Positions 1-7,442 of a stretch of DNA of 64,000 bases are shown here, piece by piece. Made by a program: the position numbers and the translations under genes. The notes under the pieces were generated by a model. It was given only the letters and a program-made list of their open reading frames with translations. It did not search any database and was not told the DNA's origin. The DNA lies in contig JAFYLQ010000042.1 of the NCBI GenBank assembly GCA_017550105.1, forward strand, positions 1-64,000. The letters are read 5' to 3'. Position 1 is the first letter of the stretch. Each line of letters opens with the position of its first letter. This DNA comes from Clostridia bacterium. GTDB lineage: Bacteria > Bacillota > Clostridia > Oscillospirales > Acutalibacteraceae.

Positions 1-13
1 CATTTTATTCTCC
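1..13 (-). other. ribosome binding site and ATG of a gene running off the left edge
   Basis: On the reverse strand a GGAG core (10-13) sits six bases before an ATG at 3-1, just downstream of the S66 peptidase stop. This looks like the start of the next gene in the same leftward cluster. Only the start codon is inside the window, so nothing can be said about the product. Confidence 0.5.
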
Positions 14-23
14 AAATAAACTA

Positions 24-1058
24 TTAATCTAAAGTAGCTGACTCTAAGAATCTAATTGTTTTAGCATCTAAATCCACTTCATAATTTATACCCAAAGGTA
101 ATAACCCTGAACCGAAAGCATGTCCGATATTAACATTGTAAATTATGGGTAATTCTTCACTGTTAAACTCTTTTAATATCTTCAGATATATTTCTTTGTA
201 CTCTTCATAATATGTTTCATCCATAGGCTTTCCTACGATAATACCGTTGATATTATTCAATATGCCTTGAGCACCCAAATTTCTGAGATAATACGTCAAA
301 AAGTTTGGTGTTATTTTTTCTTCAGATGTTTCAATTAAAAGTATTTTGTCTTTCCAGTCATCTGCTTTCAGCCAAATTTCAGTTTCTAAAAGCATTGGAA
401 TTACATCTATACAACCGCCAAGTAATTGACCTGTTCTTTTACCTTTACCTGATATGACCTCATAACCGTGTTCTTCTTTTGTTAATTTCCTTTGAACATT
501 GATGTTTTCTTCGTTCCAAAACACATGATCATTTGACCAATATTCACTTGATTTGACACAGTAGTTTTCACTGTTTTCAAATAAGATTTTTTTAACAGCC
601 TCTTTGGTATAATCAAACATTTTGACATATTCGCCAAAGCTACACATAACAGACGGACCATAATATGAAATTAATCCTGCTTTATGTAAAATAAAATGAG
701 TGACAGTTGTATCTGAATATCCCATAAAAATTTTCGGATTATTCCTGATAACATCATAATCAATATACGGCAATATTCTTATTGAATCCTCACCGCCTAT
801 CGCACTGAATACTCCTTTAATTGTTTTATCTTTAAAAGCATCCATTAAGTCTTTTGCTCTGAGTTCCGGGTGCTCATAAACAAAATCCGTTCCTTTTAAT
901 GCATTAGGCATAGCAACAACTTCAAGACCAAAATCATTTTCGAGTCTTTCTTTTGCTATATAATATTTATGTATTAAATCCTCATCACCTAATCCGCCCC
1001 ACGATAAACTTACTATCGCTATTTTGTCACCTTTTTTCAACTTTTGGGGTTTAATCAT
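24..1058 (-). CDS. S66-family peptidase (LD-carboxypeptidase / MccF-like)
   Basis: Serine peptidase of family S66, 344 aa, cytoplasmic. The family includes LD-carboxypeptidases that trim murein tetrapeptides and MccF, which cleaves microcin C-type peptidyl-nucleotides and so gives immunity. Visible here are the N-terminal KPQKLKKGDKIAIVS stretch typical of the family, the nucleophile motif GYSDTT near residue 118, a conserved IETSEE segment and a C-terminal NIGHAFG segment that would supply the Glu and His of the Ser-Glu-His triad. An in-frame GTG lies three codons upstream, but AAGGA is spaced 10 nt from the ATG at 1058, which is preferred. It is the last complete gene of a leftward cluster with acetyltransferases and methyltransferases, which favours a detoxification role over cell-wall recycling. 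That is inference; sequence alone does not separate LdcA-like from MccF-like members. Confidence 0.85.
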   Translation of the reverse strand: MIKPQKLKKGDKIAIVSLSWGGLGDEDLIHKYYIAKERLENDFGLEVVAMPNALKGTDFVYEHPELRAKDLMDAFKDKTIKGVFSAIGGEDSIRILPYIDYDVIRNNPKIFMGYSDTTVTHFILHKAGLISYYGPSVMCSFGEYVKMFDYTKEAVKKILFENSENYCVKSSEYWSNDHVFWNEENINVQRKLTKEEHGYEVISGKGKRTGQLLGGCIDVIPMLLETEIWLKADDWKDKILLIETSEEKITPNFLTYYLRNLGAQGILNNINGIIVGKPMDETYYEEYKEIYLKILKEFNSEELPIIYNVNIGHAFGSGLLPLGINYEVDLDAKTIRFLESATLD

Positions 1059-1071
1059 ACAAATCACATCC

Positions 1072-1557
1072 TTATGAATTTAATTCTTTCTCCATAAACC
1101 CAACTGTAAATGGTAAATGCTTAAATTTGCGTGTTGAAATGTGGTTAAAACCGAGTTTTAAATACCAATTTTTTAACTTTGTGTTTTCTTCAATTATACC
1201 GATTGATATTTTATTACCACCATAGCTTTTAACCATTTTAACAGCATAATTAACCATTGCTTTACCAATACCAAAATGACGATGTTCAGGTAATACTGCA
1301 AGGTTGTTTAATTCCCATTCATTATCGCTACACTTTGCAAGAGAAAAATAACCGATAGAAACAGCATCTTGATAAAACAGGAACATCGGTCTGCCGTCGT
1401 CAAACTGTTTTTGAAGCTTATCTATAGTCATATATGCAGTATGCGCAGGACAGTTGTTTTCGGTCAAACCAAACTCACCCGCAACTGTTATAAAACTGCT
1501 ACGGATTATTTCAAGACAAATATTTAATTGTTCCTTGCTTTTAACTTGGATTATCAC
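1072..1557 (-). CDS. GNAT-family N-acetyltransferase
   Basis: Predicted acetyl-CoA-dependent N-acetyltransferase, 161 aa, a single GNAT domain. The acetyl-CoA pyrophosphate loop (motif A) is seen as HRHFGIGKA around residue 94-102, preceded by the beta-strand WELNNLAVLPE and followed by the NWYLKLGF motif B region. The start is GTG, with AAGGTGA a few bases upstream. It lies 9 bp after a methyltransferase gene and 13 bp before the S66 peptidase, so it is almost certainly cotranscribed with both. The substrate is unknown. Small-molecule or antibiotic acetylation would fit the cluster, but amino-acid or polyamine acetylation is equally possible. Confidence 0.85.
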   Translation of the reverse strand: MIIQVKSKEQLNICLEIIRSSFITVAGEFGLTENNCPAHTAYMTIDKLQKQFDDGRPMFLFYQDAVSIGYFSLAKCSDNEWELNNLAVLPEHRHFGIGKAMVNYAVKMVKSYGGNKISIGIIEENTKLKNWYLKLGFNHISTRKFKHLPFTVGFMEKELNS

Positions 1558-1566
1558 AAAATCACC

Positions 1567-2325
1567 TTATTTCACAGCAAGTGTAGCAAAATACTGTGGA
1601 TAGTATTTACCGATTTCGTTTCCGCCTTCTCCGTCACGGTCTTCATATAATGCTTTGAGCACAAATCCAGCCTTGAGCTGACCACCTATTTGTTCATCTA
1701 ATGTGTGACTGAACTGTATACCATCACCATTTGCAATCATTGCGTCACGTTTTTCTTTCGGCATTTTAAGAGGATTGAATGGCAACGGATTAACCACTTT
1801 TAACGGGTCGCTTTCATCAAACAAATAATCAATGCCATTATCAAGACCTGAAAGTAATCTGCCACCTTTTTTGAGTATTCTGTAGCATTCGTTCCATACA
1901 GAATAAACATCTTCCACATAGACATTTGAAACCGGATGAAAAATCAAATCAAAACTTTCATCTTCAAAAGGAAGAGGCTTTGACATATCACCTTTGATAA
2001 TGTTAATACTGTAGCCTTCTCTTTCGGACACCATTTTTTCTGCTTCAAGCTGTTTGTCGGAATAATCAAATACGGTACATTCTGCACCAAGTTTTGAAAG
2101 CACAGGCATCTGCTGACCGCCACCGCTTGCAAGTCCTAACACTTTTTTGCCTTTCAACTCACCAAACCACTCGTGAGGAACGGTAATGCAAGGTGTAAGG
2201 TAAACCTCAAAATTATCTGCAGTAGTTTTTTCATATTCTTCGTGGCTTATAGGCAATGTATATTCACATCCATCTTCAGCCCACGAATCCCAAGTTTCTG
2301 AATTTATTTTTGTGTAGTCCAACAT
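1567..2325 (-). CDS. class I SAM-dependent methyltransferase
   Basis: Predicted small-molecule methyltransferase, 252 aa, Rossmann-fold class I. Motif I is VLGLASGGGQQ (residues ~61-71), followed by the acidic post-motif II segment CTVFDYSD and the motif IV-like stretch FDLIFHPVSN. The N-terminal INSETWDSWAEDG segment is typical of a common Firmicutes family annotated only as class I methyltransferase. The ATG start is kept. It lies 7 bp downstream of a second, unrelated-looking methyltransferase in the same operon. The acceptor is unknown. Confidence 0.82.
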   Translation of the reverse strand: MLDYTKINSETWDSWAEDGCEYTLPISHEEYEKTTADNFEVYLTPCITVPHEWFGELKGKKVLGLASGGGQQMPVLSKLGAECTVFDYSDKQLEAEKMVSEREGYSINIIKGDMSKPLPFEDESFDLIFHPVSNVYVEDVYSVWNECYRILKKGGRLLSGLDNGIDYLFDESDPLKVVNPLPFNPLKMPKEKRDAMIANGDGIQFSHTLDEQIGGQLKAGFVLKALYEDRDGEGGNEIGKYYPQYFATLAVK

Positions 2326-2332
2326 TTTATCT

Positions 2333-3076
2333 TCATACCTTTCTTGCTTTTACGATCAAAAATGACGGCTTGATAAACTCATCATATAACGCAGGCCATT
2401 TTTCTATTGCCCAAGGTTGTGGTTGGGGTTCACAAACTTCCTCAATTTTGAATCCCGCTTTAGCTAAAGCGTTTATTGTATCACTGAAAGTTCTGTGATA
2501 TTTTCTTACACCATCAACATACCAGTGAACATATCTTTCACCTGGTTCATTATAATTCGAAAATGTGTATGAAACTTTTCTGCCATTTTCATCTTTATTG
2601 TAATGTCCGTTGCCATCTATTGTTGCGGTAATAAGCGGATGCTCTTGCGAAAACAAAAGAACACCGTTTTCGTTGAGTAGCTCATATATATCTTTGCAAA
2701 GTTTTTCAAAATCCTCAATATAATGAAATGCTAAAGAACTGTAAACCAAATCAAATTTTTTATTGAGCTTGGATATATCAGTCATACTCATATTTATGTA
2801 TTCAATGTTTTCGTGCTCTGCTTCTTTCTTTGCAACGGAAAGCATTTTTTCTGAAATATCGACACCAACAACTCTACTCGCACCATTTTTTATAAATTCA
2901 ACGCAATTAGCACCGCAACCACAACCTAAATCTAAAACTGTTTTTCCTGTCTGGTCTGGTAGCATTTCTTTCATTGCAGGTTGTTCTAACATATTATTCG
3001 AGTTGATTTCTCTGCTTCTTAATTCACTGTAACCTGCAAAGAAGGTATCGTTATCATAAATGTTCTGATTACTCAT
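2333..3076 (-). CDS. class I SAM-dependent methyltransferase
   Basis: Second class I methyltransferase of the cluster, 247 aa. Motif I is VLDLGCGCGANC (~residues 46-57), motif II is VVGVDISEKML, and the FDLVYSSLAFHYIED stretch matches motif IV/V of the UbiE/BioC-like group. The C-terminal part (HRTFSDTINALAKAGF, then EPQPQPWAIEKWP) is typical of small-molecule methyltransferases common in Firmicutes. It differs from its neighbour at 1567-2325, so the pair is not a recent tandem duplication. It follows the first gene of the operon after 14 bp. Substrate unknown. Confidence 0.83.
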   Translation of the reverse strand: MSNQNIYDNDTFFAGYSELRSREINSNNMLEQPAMKEMLPDQTGKTVLDLGCGCGANCVEFIKNGASRVVGVDISEKMLSVAKKEAEHENIEYINMSMTDISKLNKKFDLVYSSLAFHYIEDFEKLCKDIYELLNENGVLLFSQEHPLITATIDGNGHYNKDENGRKVSYTFSNYNEPGERYVHWYVDGVRKYHRTFSDTINALAKAGFKIEEVCEPQPQPWAIEKWPALYDEFIKPSFLIVKARKV

Positions 3077-3090
3077 AGTTGTTCTCCAAA

Positions 3091-3642
3091 TTATAGATAT
3101 TTCTGCATATAAACGATACTCTGATATGTACCATCTTTAAGTTTATATACATTTGGTTTTTCGGACACAATTTCAAAACCAAACTTTTCATAAAGTGCTT
3201 TTGCTCTTTCGTTACCCTTAGTAAATTCCAACTCCATAAAATCTATGCCACCACGCTCAGTTGCAGCATTTATAAGTTCTTGGAACATAGCAGAGCCAAT
3301 TCCCATACTCCAGTATTTTTGGCGGAGTGCGATTCCAACCGATGCTCTGTGACAGGTTTTCATACCTGTTTTGAATGTAACATCACATATACCTGAAATT
3401 TCATCATTTACCCGGCAAATCAATACAAATGAATTTTTGGATTCACGAACACCTCTAACCCACTCTGCTTCACCCTCTACACTAACGCTTTCCCACTCTT
3501 CTTTATATCTTACGAGGAATTTAGTTTCACCGCTTACAGTAGCCATTAAATCAATAAGCTCAGCAGCATCAGAAATTTCAGGAGTTTTCAATATAGCTTC
3601 CACGCCATTTTTTAATATAACTTTCTTTTCTTTAAATATCAT
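3091..3642 (-). CDS. GNAT-family N-acetyltransferase (RimJ/RimL-like)
   Basis: First structural gene of the leftward cluster, 183 aa. The open frame extends upstream, but the ATG at 3642 has a near-perfect AGGAGG 6-7 nt before it and gives the usual N-terminus. Seen are a GNAT core with ISGICDVTF, the motif A region VGIALRQKYWSMGIGSAMF and the C-terminal NERAKALYEKFGFEI motif. This pattern is typical of GNATs that act on protein N-termini or on small-molecule amines. It is preceded by a long leader (3643-3960) with a small ORF and hairpins, so expression is probably conditional. Substrate unknown. Confidence 0.85.
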   Translation of the reverse strand: MIFKEKKVILKNGVEAILKTPEISDAAELIDLMATVSGETKFLVRYKEEWESVSVEGEAEWVRGVRESKNSFVLICRVNDEISGICDVTFKTGMKTCHRASVGIALRQKYWSMGIGSAMFQELINAATERGGIDFMELEFTKGNERAKALYEKFGFEIVSEKPNVYKLKDGTYQSIVYMQKYL

Positions 3643-3656
3643 TCCAATACCTCCTA

Positions 3657-3815
3657 AGAGTGAGTGAAACTGAACCAAATAAGCCTCAAATGTCCAATTT
3701 CACGCACCTTTGTAATTTTTTTGTCTTACAATACGCCATCCTTTCAAGAGTTTTAACGATGTTACAGGGAAAAGTGACTGTATTAAACCTTGTTTGGTTC
3801 AGTTTCGCTCACTCT
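3657..3815. repeat. 159-bp segment bounded by 23-bp inverted repeats
   Basis: The left arm (3657-3679) and right arm (3793-3815) are inverted copies over 23 bp with one mismatch, 113 bp apart. The left arm lies directly upstream of the AGGAGG of the acetyltransferase gene, so in the leftward RNA the two arms could form a very stable stem just ahead of the ribosome site. It is either a small MITE-like insertion (no clear target duplication is visible) or part of the operon leader. Inside, on the reverse strand, is a second possible mini-ORF (3739 to 3686, 17 codons), but its ribosome site is poorly spaced. Confidence 0.6.
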
Positions 3816-3824
3816 AAACAAAAC

Positions 3825-3852
3825 AGGCACCTCCGAGAATACGGAGATGCCT
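3825..3852 (-). terminator. terminator-like hairpin inside the cluster leader (possible attenuator)
   Basis: An 11-bp stem (3825-3835 with 3842-3852, one mismatch, six-base loop). Read leftward it is followed by TGTTTTGTTT, a U-rich tail. It lies between the promoter at 3966-3994 and the first gene at 3642, so it would stop transcription early unless relieved, as in attenuation-controlled operons. Read rightward the tail is poorer, so a leftward role is preferred. Confidence 0.6.
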
Positions 3853-3878
3853 TAATTTACAAAAAGATAAAAACTATA

Positions 3879-3935
3879 TCAATCGCAAACGGACAAAATG
3901 GCTCTCCTGTTTCGGAAATTAAGATTCATTGTCAT
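3879..3935 (-). CDS. putative leader peptide (18 codons) of the acetyltransferase/methyltransferase cluster
   Basis: A short ORF with an AGGTGG ribosome site five bases before ATG, encoding MTMNLNFRNRRAILSVCD and then TGA. It begins about 25 nt into the transcript expected from the promoter at 3966-3994. A perfect 10-bp inverted repeat (3891-3900 with 3933-3942) pairs the ribosome site and ATG with codons 12-15 of the ORF itself. A ribosome moving or stalling here would therefore change the fold, and the terminator hairpin lies about 27 nt past the stop. This matches the general plan of ribosome-mediated attenuators upstream of resistance genes. Function is inferred from architecture only. 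Confidence 0.5.
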   Translation of the reverse strand: MTMNLNFRNRRAILSVCD

Positions 3936-3965
3936 TTTGTCCACCTGCCTTTCTTTGTTTTTCAT

Positions 3966-3994
3966 ATTGTAACAGTTAGATTTAATATTGTCAA
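3966..3994 (-). promoter_or_regulatory. sigma-A-type promoter for the leftward cluster
   Basis: On the reverse strand, -35 TTGACA (3994-3989), a 17-bp spacer, and -10 TACAAT (3971-3966). Transcription would start near 3959, giving a leader of about 315 nt before the first main gene at 3642. It is back to back with the promoter of the large glycosidase-like gene. Confidence 0.7.
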
Positions 3995-4032
3995 TACTGT
4001 ATATTTTTATGGTATTGTATGTGCATTTTTTA

Positions 4033-4061
4033 TTGATTTTACAAAAGCCCTATGATAGAAT
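4033..4061 (+). promoter_or_regulatory. sigma-A-type promoter for the GH106-like gene
   Basis: -35 TTGATT (4033-4038), 17-bp spacer, -10 TAGAAT (4056-4061), with a short leader and GGGAGG ahead of the ATG at 4092. Confidence 0.65.
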
Positions 4062-4091
4062 TACCTTAATATTGAAACTGGGAGGATTCCT

Positions 4092-7000
4092 ATGCTTTAC
4101 AAAAAAAATACCGCTTCGCACTTAAGCGATGATTTGTTTAAAAACCCCACAAGTGAGTACAGGGGCACCCCCTTCTGGGCGTTAAACAACTACCTTACCA
4201 AGGATGAATTGTGCCGTCAGATTGACGTTTTTAAGGAAATGGGTCTCGGCGGCTTCCACCTTCACGTAAGAACAGGTCTAAAAAATGAATATCTCAGCAA
4301 GGAATATATGGGTCTTATGAAGGCTTGCGTTGAAAAAGCCAAGGATGAGGAAATGCTTGCGTGGCTTTACGACGAGGACCGATGGCCCTCAGGTGCCGCA
4401 GGCGGTCTTGTTACAAAGGACAAGCAGTACAGAGCCCGTAACCTTATGTTCACTGCCCGCAAAGAGGCAGAGGCGGCAATGATTGTTGACTCCCGTGCAG
4501 AGGGTAGCCGTAGCGGTGAAGGCAAGCTTCTTGCCTGCTACGACGTTATCTTGGACAAAAACGGCTACCTTGAATCCTACAAAAAAATCAATGAAAATGA
4601 CGAAGCCATCGGCACAAAATGGTATGCCTTTCTTGAGGTTCATCAGAGCAACAGCTGGTTCAACGACCAGACCTACCTTGACACCCTTAACAAGGATGCG
4701 GTTAAAAAATTCGTAGAGGTTACTCACGAAAAGTACAAAGCCGAGGTTGGTGCGGATTTTGACGGCACCGTTCCCGCAATTTTTACCGACGAGCCTCAGT
4801 TCACAAGAAAAAGAGTTCTCGGCAACTCCTTTGACACGGACGAGGACATTATGATGCCCTGGACCGACAAGGTTCCCGAGCTTTATAAGGCTACCTACGG
4901 TGCGGATATTTTTGACACCCTTCCCGAGGTTTTTTGGGATTTAAAGGATAGTGCACCCTCCTTACACCGCTACCGCTACCACGATTTTATTGCGGAGCTT
5001 TTTGCAAGTTCCTTTGCAGATACCGTTGGCGGTTGGTGTAACGAAAACGACCTTGCTCTTACAGGTCATATGATGGAGGAACAGTCCTTACATTCTCAGA
5101 CCGCCGCTTTGGGTGAAGCAATGCGCTCATACAGAAGCTTCCGACTTCCCGGTATTGATTTGCTTTGTAACGCTCACGAGTTCACCACCGCAAAGCAAGC
5201 GGCTTCTGCGGCACATCAGTTCGGTTACGAGGGTGTTCTCTCAGAGCTTTATGGTGTTACAGGTTGGGACTGCGACTTTAGAACCTACAAGCATCAAGGC
5301 GACTGGCAGGCGGCTTTAGGTATTACAATTCGTGTTCCCCATCTTTCATGGTACGCTATGGCGGGTGAAGCAAAGCGTGACTACCCCGCTTCAATTTCAT
5401 ATCAGTCCCCTTGGTACAAGGAATATAACGTTATCGAGGACCATTTTGCAAGAGTAAATACCGCACTTACAAGGGGCAAGCCCGTTGTTAAGGTTGCGGT
5501 TATTCACCCCGTTGAAAGCTTCTGGCTCCATTGGGGACCCAACGATAAATCTGCTATATTCCGTCAGAGCTGTGATGATAATTTCCACGACCTTACAAGA
5601 TGGCTTATTGAGGGTAGCATTGATTTTGACTTTATTTGCGAATCCCTTTTACCCGACCTTTGTAAGGAAGCCTCCGCTCCCCTCAAGGTTGGTCAGATGG
5701 AATACGATACTATCGTTGTTCCAAACTGCGAAACCTTGCGTTCCACAACCCTTGACAGACTTGAAAAATTCAAGGAAGCGGGCGGACGAATCATCTTTAT
5801 GGGCTCTGCACCCACCCTTTGTGACGCTATTCCCTCAAACAGAAGTGAGCTTTTAGCCAAAAAATGCGAAAGTGTTGATTTTACAAGGGCATCCGTTCTT
5901 ACCGCCCTTGAAAGTGACCGCACACTCACCATCCGCTATGCTGACGGTGACCTTTGCGACGACCTTATTTATCAGTTAAGAAAGGACGAAAACTGCAACT
6001 GGCTCTTCGTGTGCTGTGACAAGGAGCCCTATAACAAGGACCTTTGCCACAATGACGACATCAGAATCACCATCCCCGGTGAACACACCGTAACACTTTA
6101 CGATACCCAAAGTGGTGATATTTATCCCGCAGACGTTACCTACGTTAACGGCAACACCGTTATTAACGAGGTTTTCTACGGCTACGATTCAAAGCTTTAT
6201 AAAATAGCCGACGGCAAGGCAGAAAATATTACCTCAGAGAAAGTCGGATTTAAGGACGAGGGCAAATTTGCACCCACTGTTGTGGATTACGAGCTTTCTG
6301 AAGATAACGTGCTTCTTCTTGATATGGCACAATTCAAGCTCAGGGGTGAAGATGAATTCTCACCCGAGGAGGAAATTTTACGTCTTGATAATATCTGCCG
6401 TAACAGACTCGGCTTAAGAAAGCGTGGCGGCGAGGTTGTTCAGCCCTGGGTTTACGGTGAAATTGAACCCGTATCAGAGGTTACGCTTAAATATACCTTC
6501 ACAAGTGAAATTGAGTACGATGGCGCCTCACTTGCTTTAGAGGATGCCGAAAAAGCAAAAATCACCTTTAACGGCATAGACGTTGACAACACCGTTACAG
6601 GTAATTTTGTGGATATTTCCATATTCAAGGTTAACCTTCCCAAGATAATAAAGGGTGAAAACGAGCTTATTATCACCCTCCCCTTCGGCGATAGCGCAAA
6701 CCTTGAAAACGTATTTATTCTTGGTAAATTCGGCGTTAAGCTCGAGGGCAGATACGCTACTATTACTGCGCTCCCCGAAAAAATCGGCTTTGGTGACATA
6801 ACCACCAAGGGCTTCCCCTTCTACGGCGGTAATATAACGTATAAAATCCCTGTGGAGATTTCAGATAACACCCTTAAGGTATGCGCCTCAGACTACCGTG
6901 GTGCACTTATCAGCGCCTCCCTCGACGGCAAGGAAATCGGCAAAATTGTATATCCGCCCTATTGTGTATATGAAAGTGGTATTGAAAACGGTGCTCATCT

Positions 7001-7172
7001 TCTTGAGCTTACCCTTTTCACACATCGTTATAATACCTTCGGACCCGTTCACCTTGTTAACGAAAAGGAAAGCTGGCACGGACCCGGCGCATGGAGAAGC
7101 ACAAGAGAAAACTGGAGCTACGAATACGTATTGAGAAAAGCAGGTATCTTAAAAGCACCTGTGACGGAATAA
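4092..7172 (+). CDS. large GH106-like / alpha-L-rhamnosidase-related protein
   Basis: A 1026-aa protein without a signal peptide, so probably cytoplasmic. The first ~120 residues carry FWALNNYL, a DELCRQIDVFKEMGLGGFH helix, HVRTGL and WLYDEDRWPSG. This layout resembles the catalytic-domain start of GH106 rhamnosidases and the large related family often annotated only as glycosyl hydrolase. Later come FTDEPQ (about residue 230), a likely catalytic acid region, GHMMEE, and a C-terminal beta-sandwich part typical of sugar-binding domains (residues ~700-1020). ATG with GGGAGG fixes the start. It stands alone between its own promoter and terminator. Together with the GH78 enzyme and two GPH transporters it suggests use of plant or mucin oligosaccharides imported before cleavage. 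The GH106 link is from remembered motif style, not a search, so the substrate is uncertain. Confidence 0.6.
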   Translation: MLYKKNTASHLSDDLFKNPTSEYRGTPFWALNNYLTKDELCRQIDVFKEMGLGGFHLHVRTGLKNEYLSKEYMGLMKACVEKAKDEEMLAWLYDEDRWPSGAAGGLVTKDKQYRARNLMFTARKEAEAAMIVDSRAEGSRSGEGKLLACYDVILDKNGYLESYKKINENDEAIGTKWYAFLEVHQSNSWFNDQTYLDTLNKDAVKKFVEVTHEKYKAEVGADFDGTVPAIFTDEPQFTRKRVLGNSFDTDEDIMMPWTDKVPELYKATYGADIFDTLPEVFWDLKDSAPSLHRYRYHDFIAELFASSFADTVGGWCNENDLALTGHMMEEQSLHSQTAALGEAMRSYRSFRLPGIDLLCNAHEFTTAKQAASAAHQFGYEGVLSELYGVTGWDCDFRTYKHQGDWQAALGITIRVPHLSWYAMAGEAKRDYPASISYQSPWYKEYNVIEDHFARVNTALTRGKPVVKVAVIHPVESFWLHWGPNDKSAIFRQSCDDNFHDLTRWLIEGSIDFDFICESLLPDLCKEASAPLKVGQMEYDTIVVPNCETLRSTTLDRLEKFKEAGGRIIFMGSAPTLCDAIPSNRSELLAKKCESVDFTRASVLTALESDRTLTIRYADGDLCDDLIYQLRKDENCNWLFVCCDKEPYNKDLCHNDDIRITIPGEHTVTLYDTQSGDIYPADVTYVNGNTVINEVFYGYDSKLYKIADGKAENITSEKVGFKDEGKFAPTVVDYELSEDNVLLLDMAQFKLRGEDEFSPEEEILRLDNICRNRLGLRKRGGEVVQPWVYGEIEPVSEVTLKYTFTSEIEYDGASLALEDAEKAKITFNGIDVDNTVTGNFVDISIFKVNLPKIIKGENELIITLPFGDSANLENVFILGKFGVKLEGRYATITALPEKIGFGDITTKGFPFYGGNITYKIPVEISDNTLKVCASDYRGALISASLDGKEIGKIVYPPYCVYESGIENGAHLLELTLFTHRYNTFGPVHLVNEKESWHGPGAWRSTRENWSYEYVLRKAGILKAPVTE

Positions 7173-7185
7173 GAATGTACCGCAA

Positions 7186-7224
7186 GAGGCACCCTCCACA
7201 AGGAAGGTGCCTCAGTTTTTTGTT
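7186..7224 (+). terminator. rho-independent terminator of the GH106-like gene
   Basis: GAGGCACC..GGTGCCTC hairpin (7186-7213, one mismatch) followed by a run of Ts (7216-7222), 14 bp after the stop codon. Confidence 0.85.
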
Positions 7225-7250
7225 TAAAGTTTTTAGTTTGTGTTTATCCA

Positions 7251-7388
7251 CAACAGGTGTGTGATAATCTTATCGAGCAGATGAAAACAACAGAAGGCTT
7301 AACCGAGCAACTGAAAGAAGAAAATCAGATGGAGTGGGTATGCCGTATGCAGCATGTTGAGGCAAGTTCAGTTTCTACAGTGCTGTAA
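7251..7388 (+). pseudogene. remnant of a TnpV-type transposon gene (C-terminal part)
   Basis: Reading + from 7251 gives a stretch with no start codon ending at TAA 7386-7388. It contains NLIEQMKTTEGLTEQLKEEN followed by QMEWVCRMQHVEA. This matches the remembered C-terminus of TnpV, a small accessory protein of Clostridia integrative elements, where a LTEQLK..NQMEWV pattern is characteristic. The last dozen codons diverge from the usual ending. The rest of the gene is missing: upstream lies the terminator of the previous gene. It marks an old mobile-element scar next to the AbiE toxin-antitoxin genes. Family call is from memory of the motif. Confidence 0.6.
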
Positions 7389-7442
7389 TCTGTGTACCAT
7401 TCATCAGTGTTTTCAGTGTATTTTGCTTTGTTTAAAATCGAA

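Noticed and set aside
3660..4055. 131-codon + strand frame in the left intergenic region
   Set aside because: It runs through both 23-bp repeat arms, the hairpin and the leftward promoter and has no ribosome site; the leader interpretation on the other strand explains the region better.
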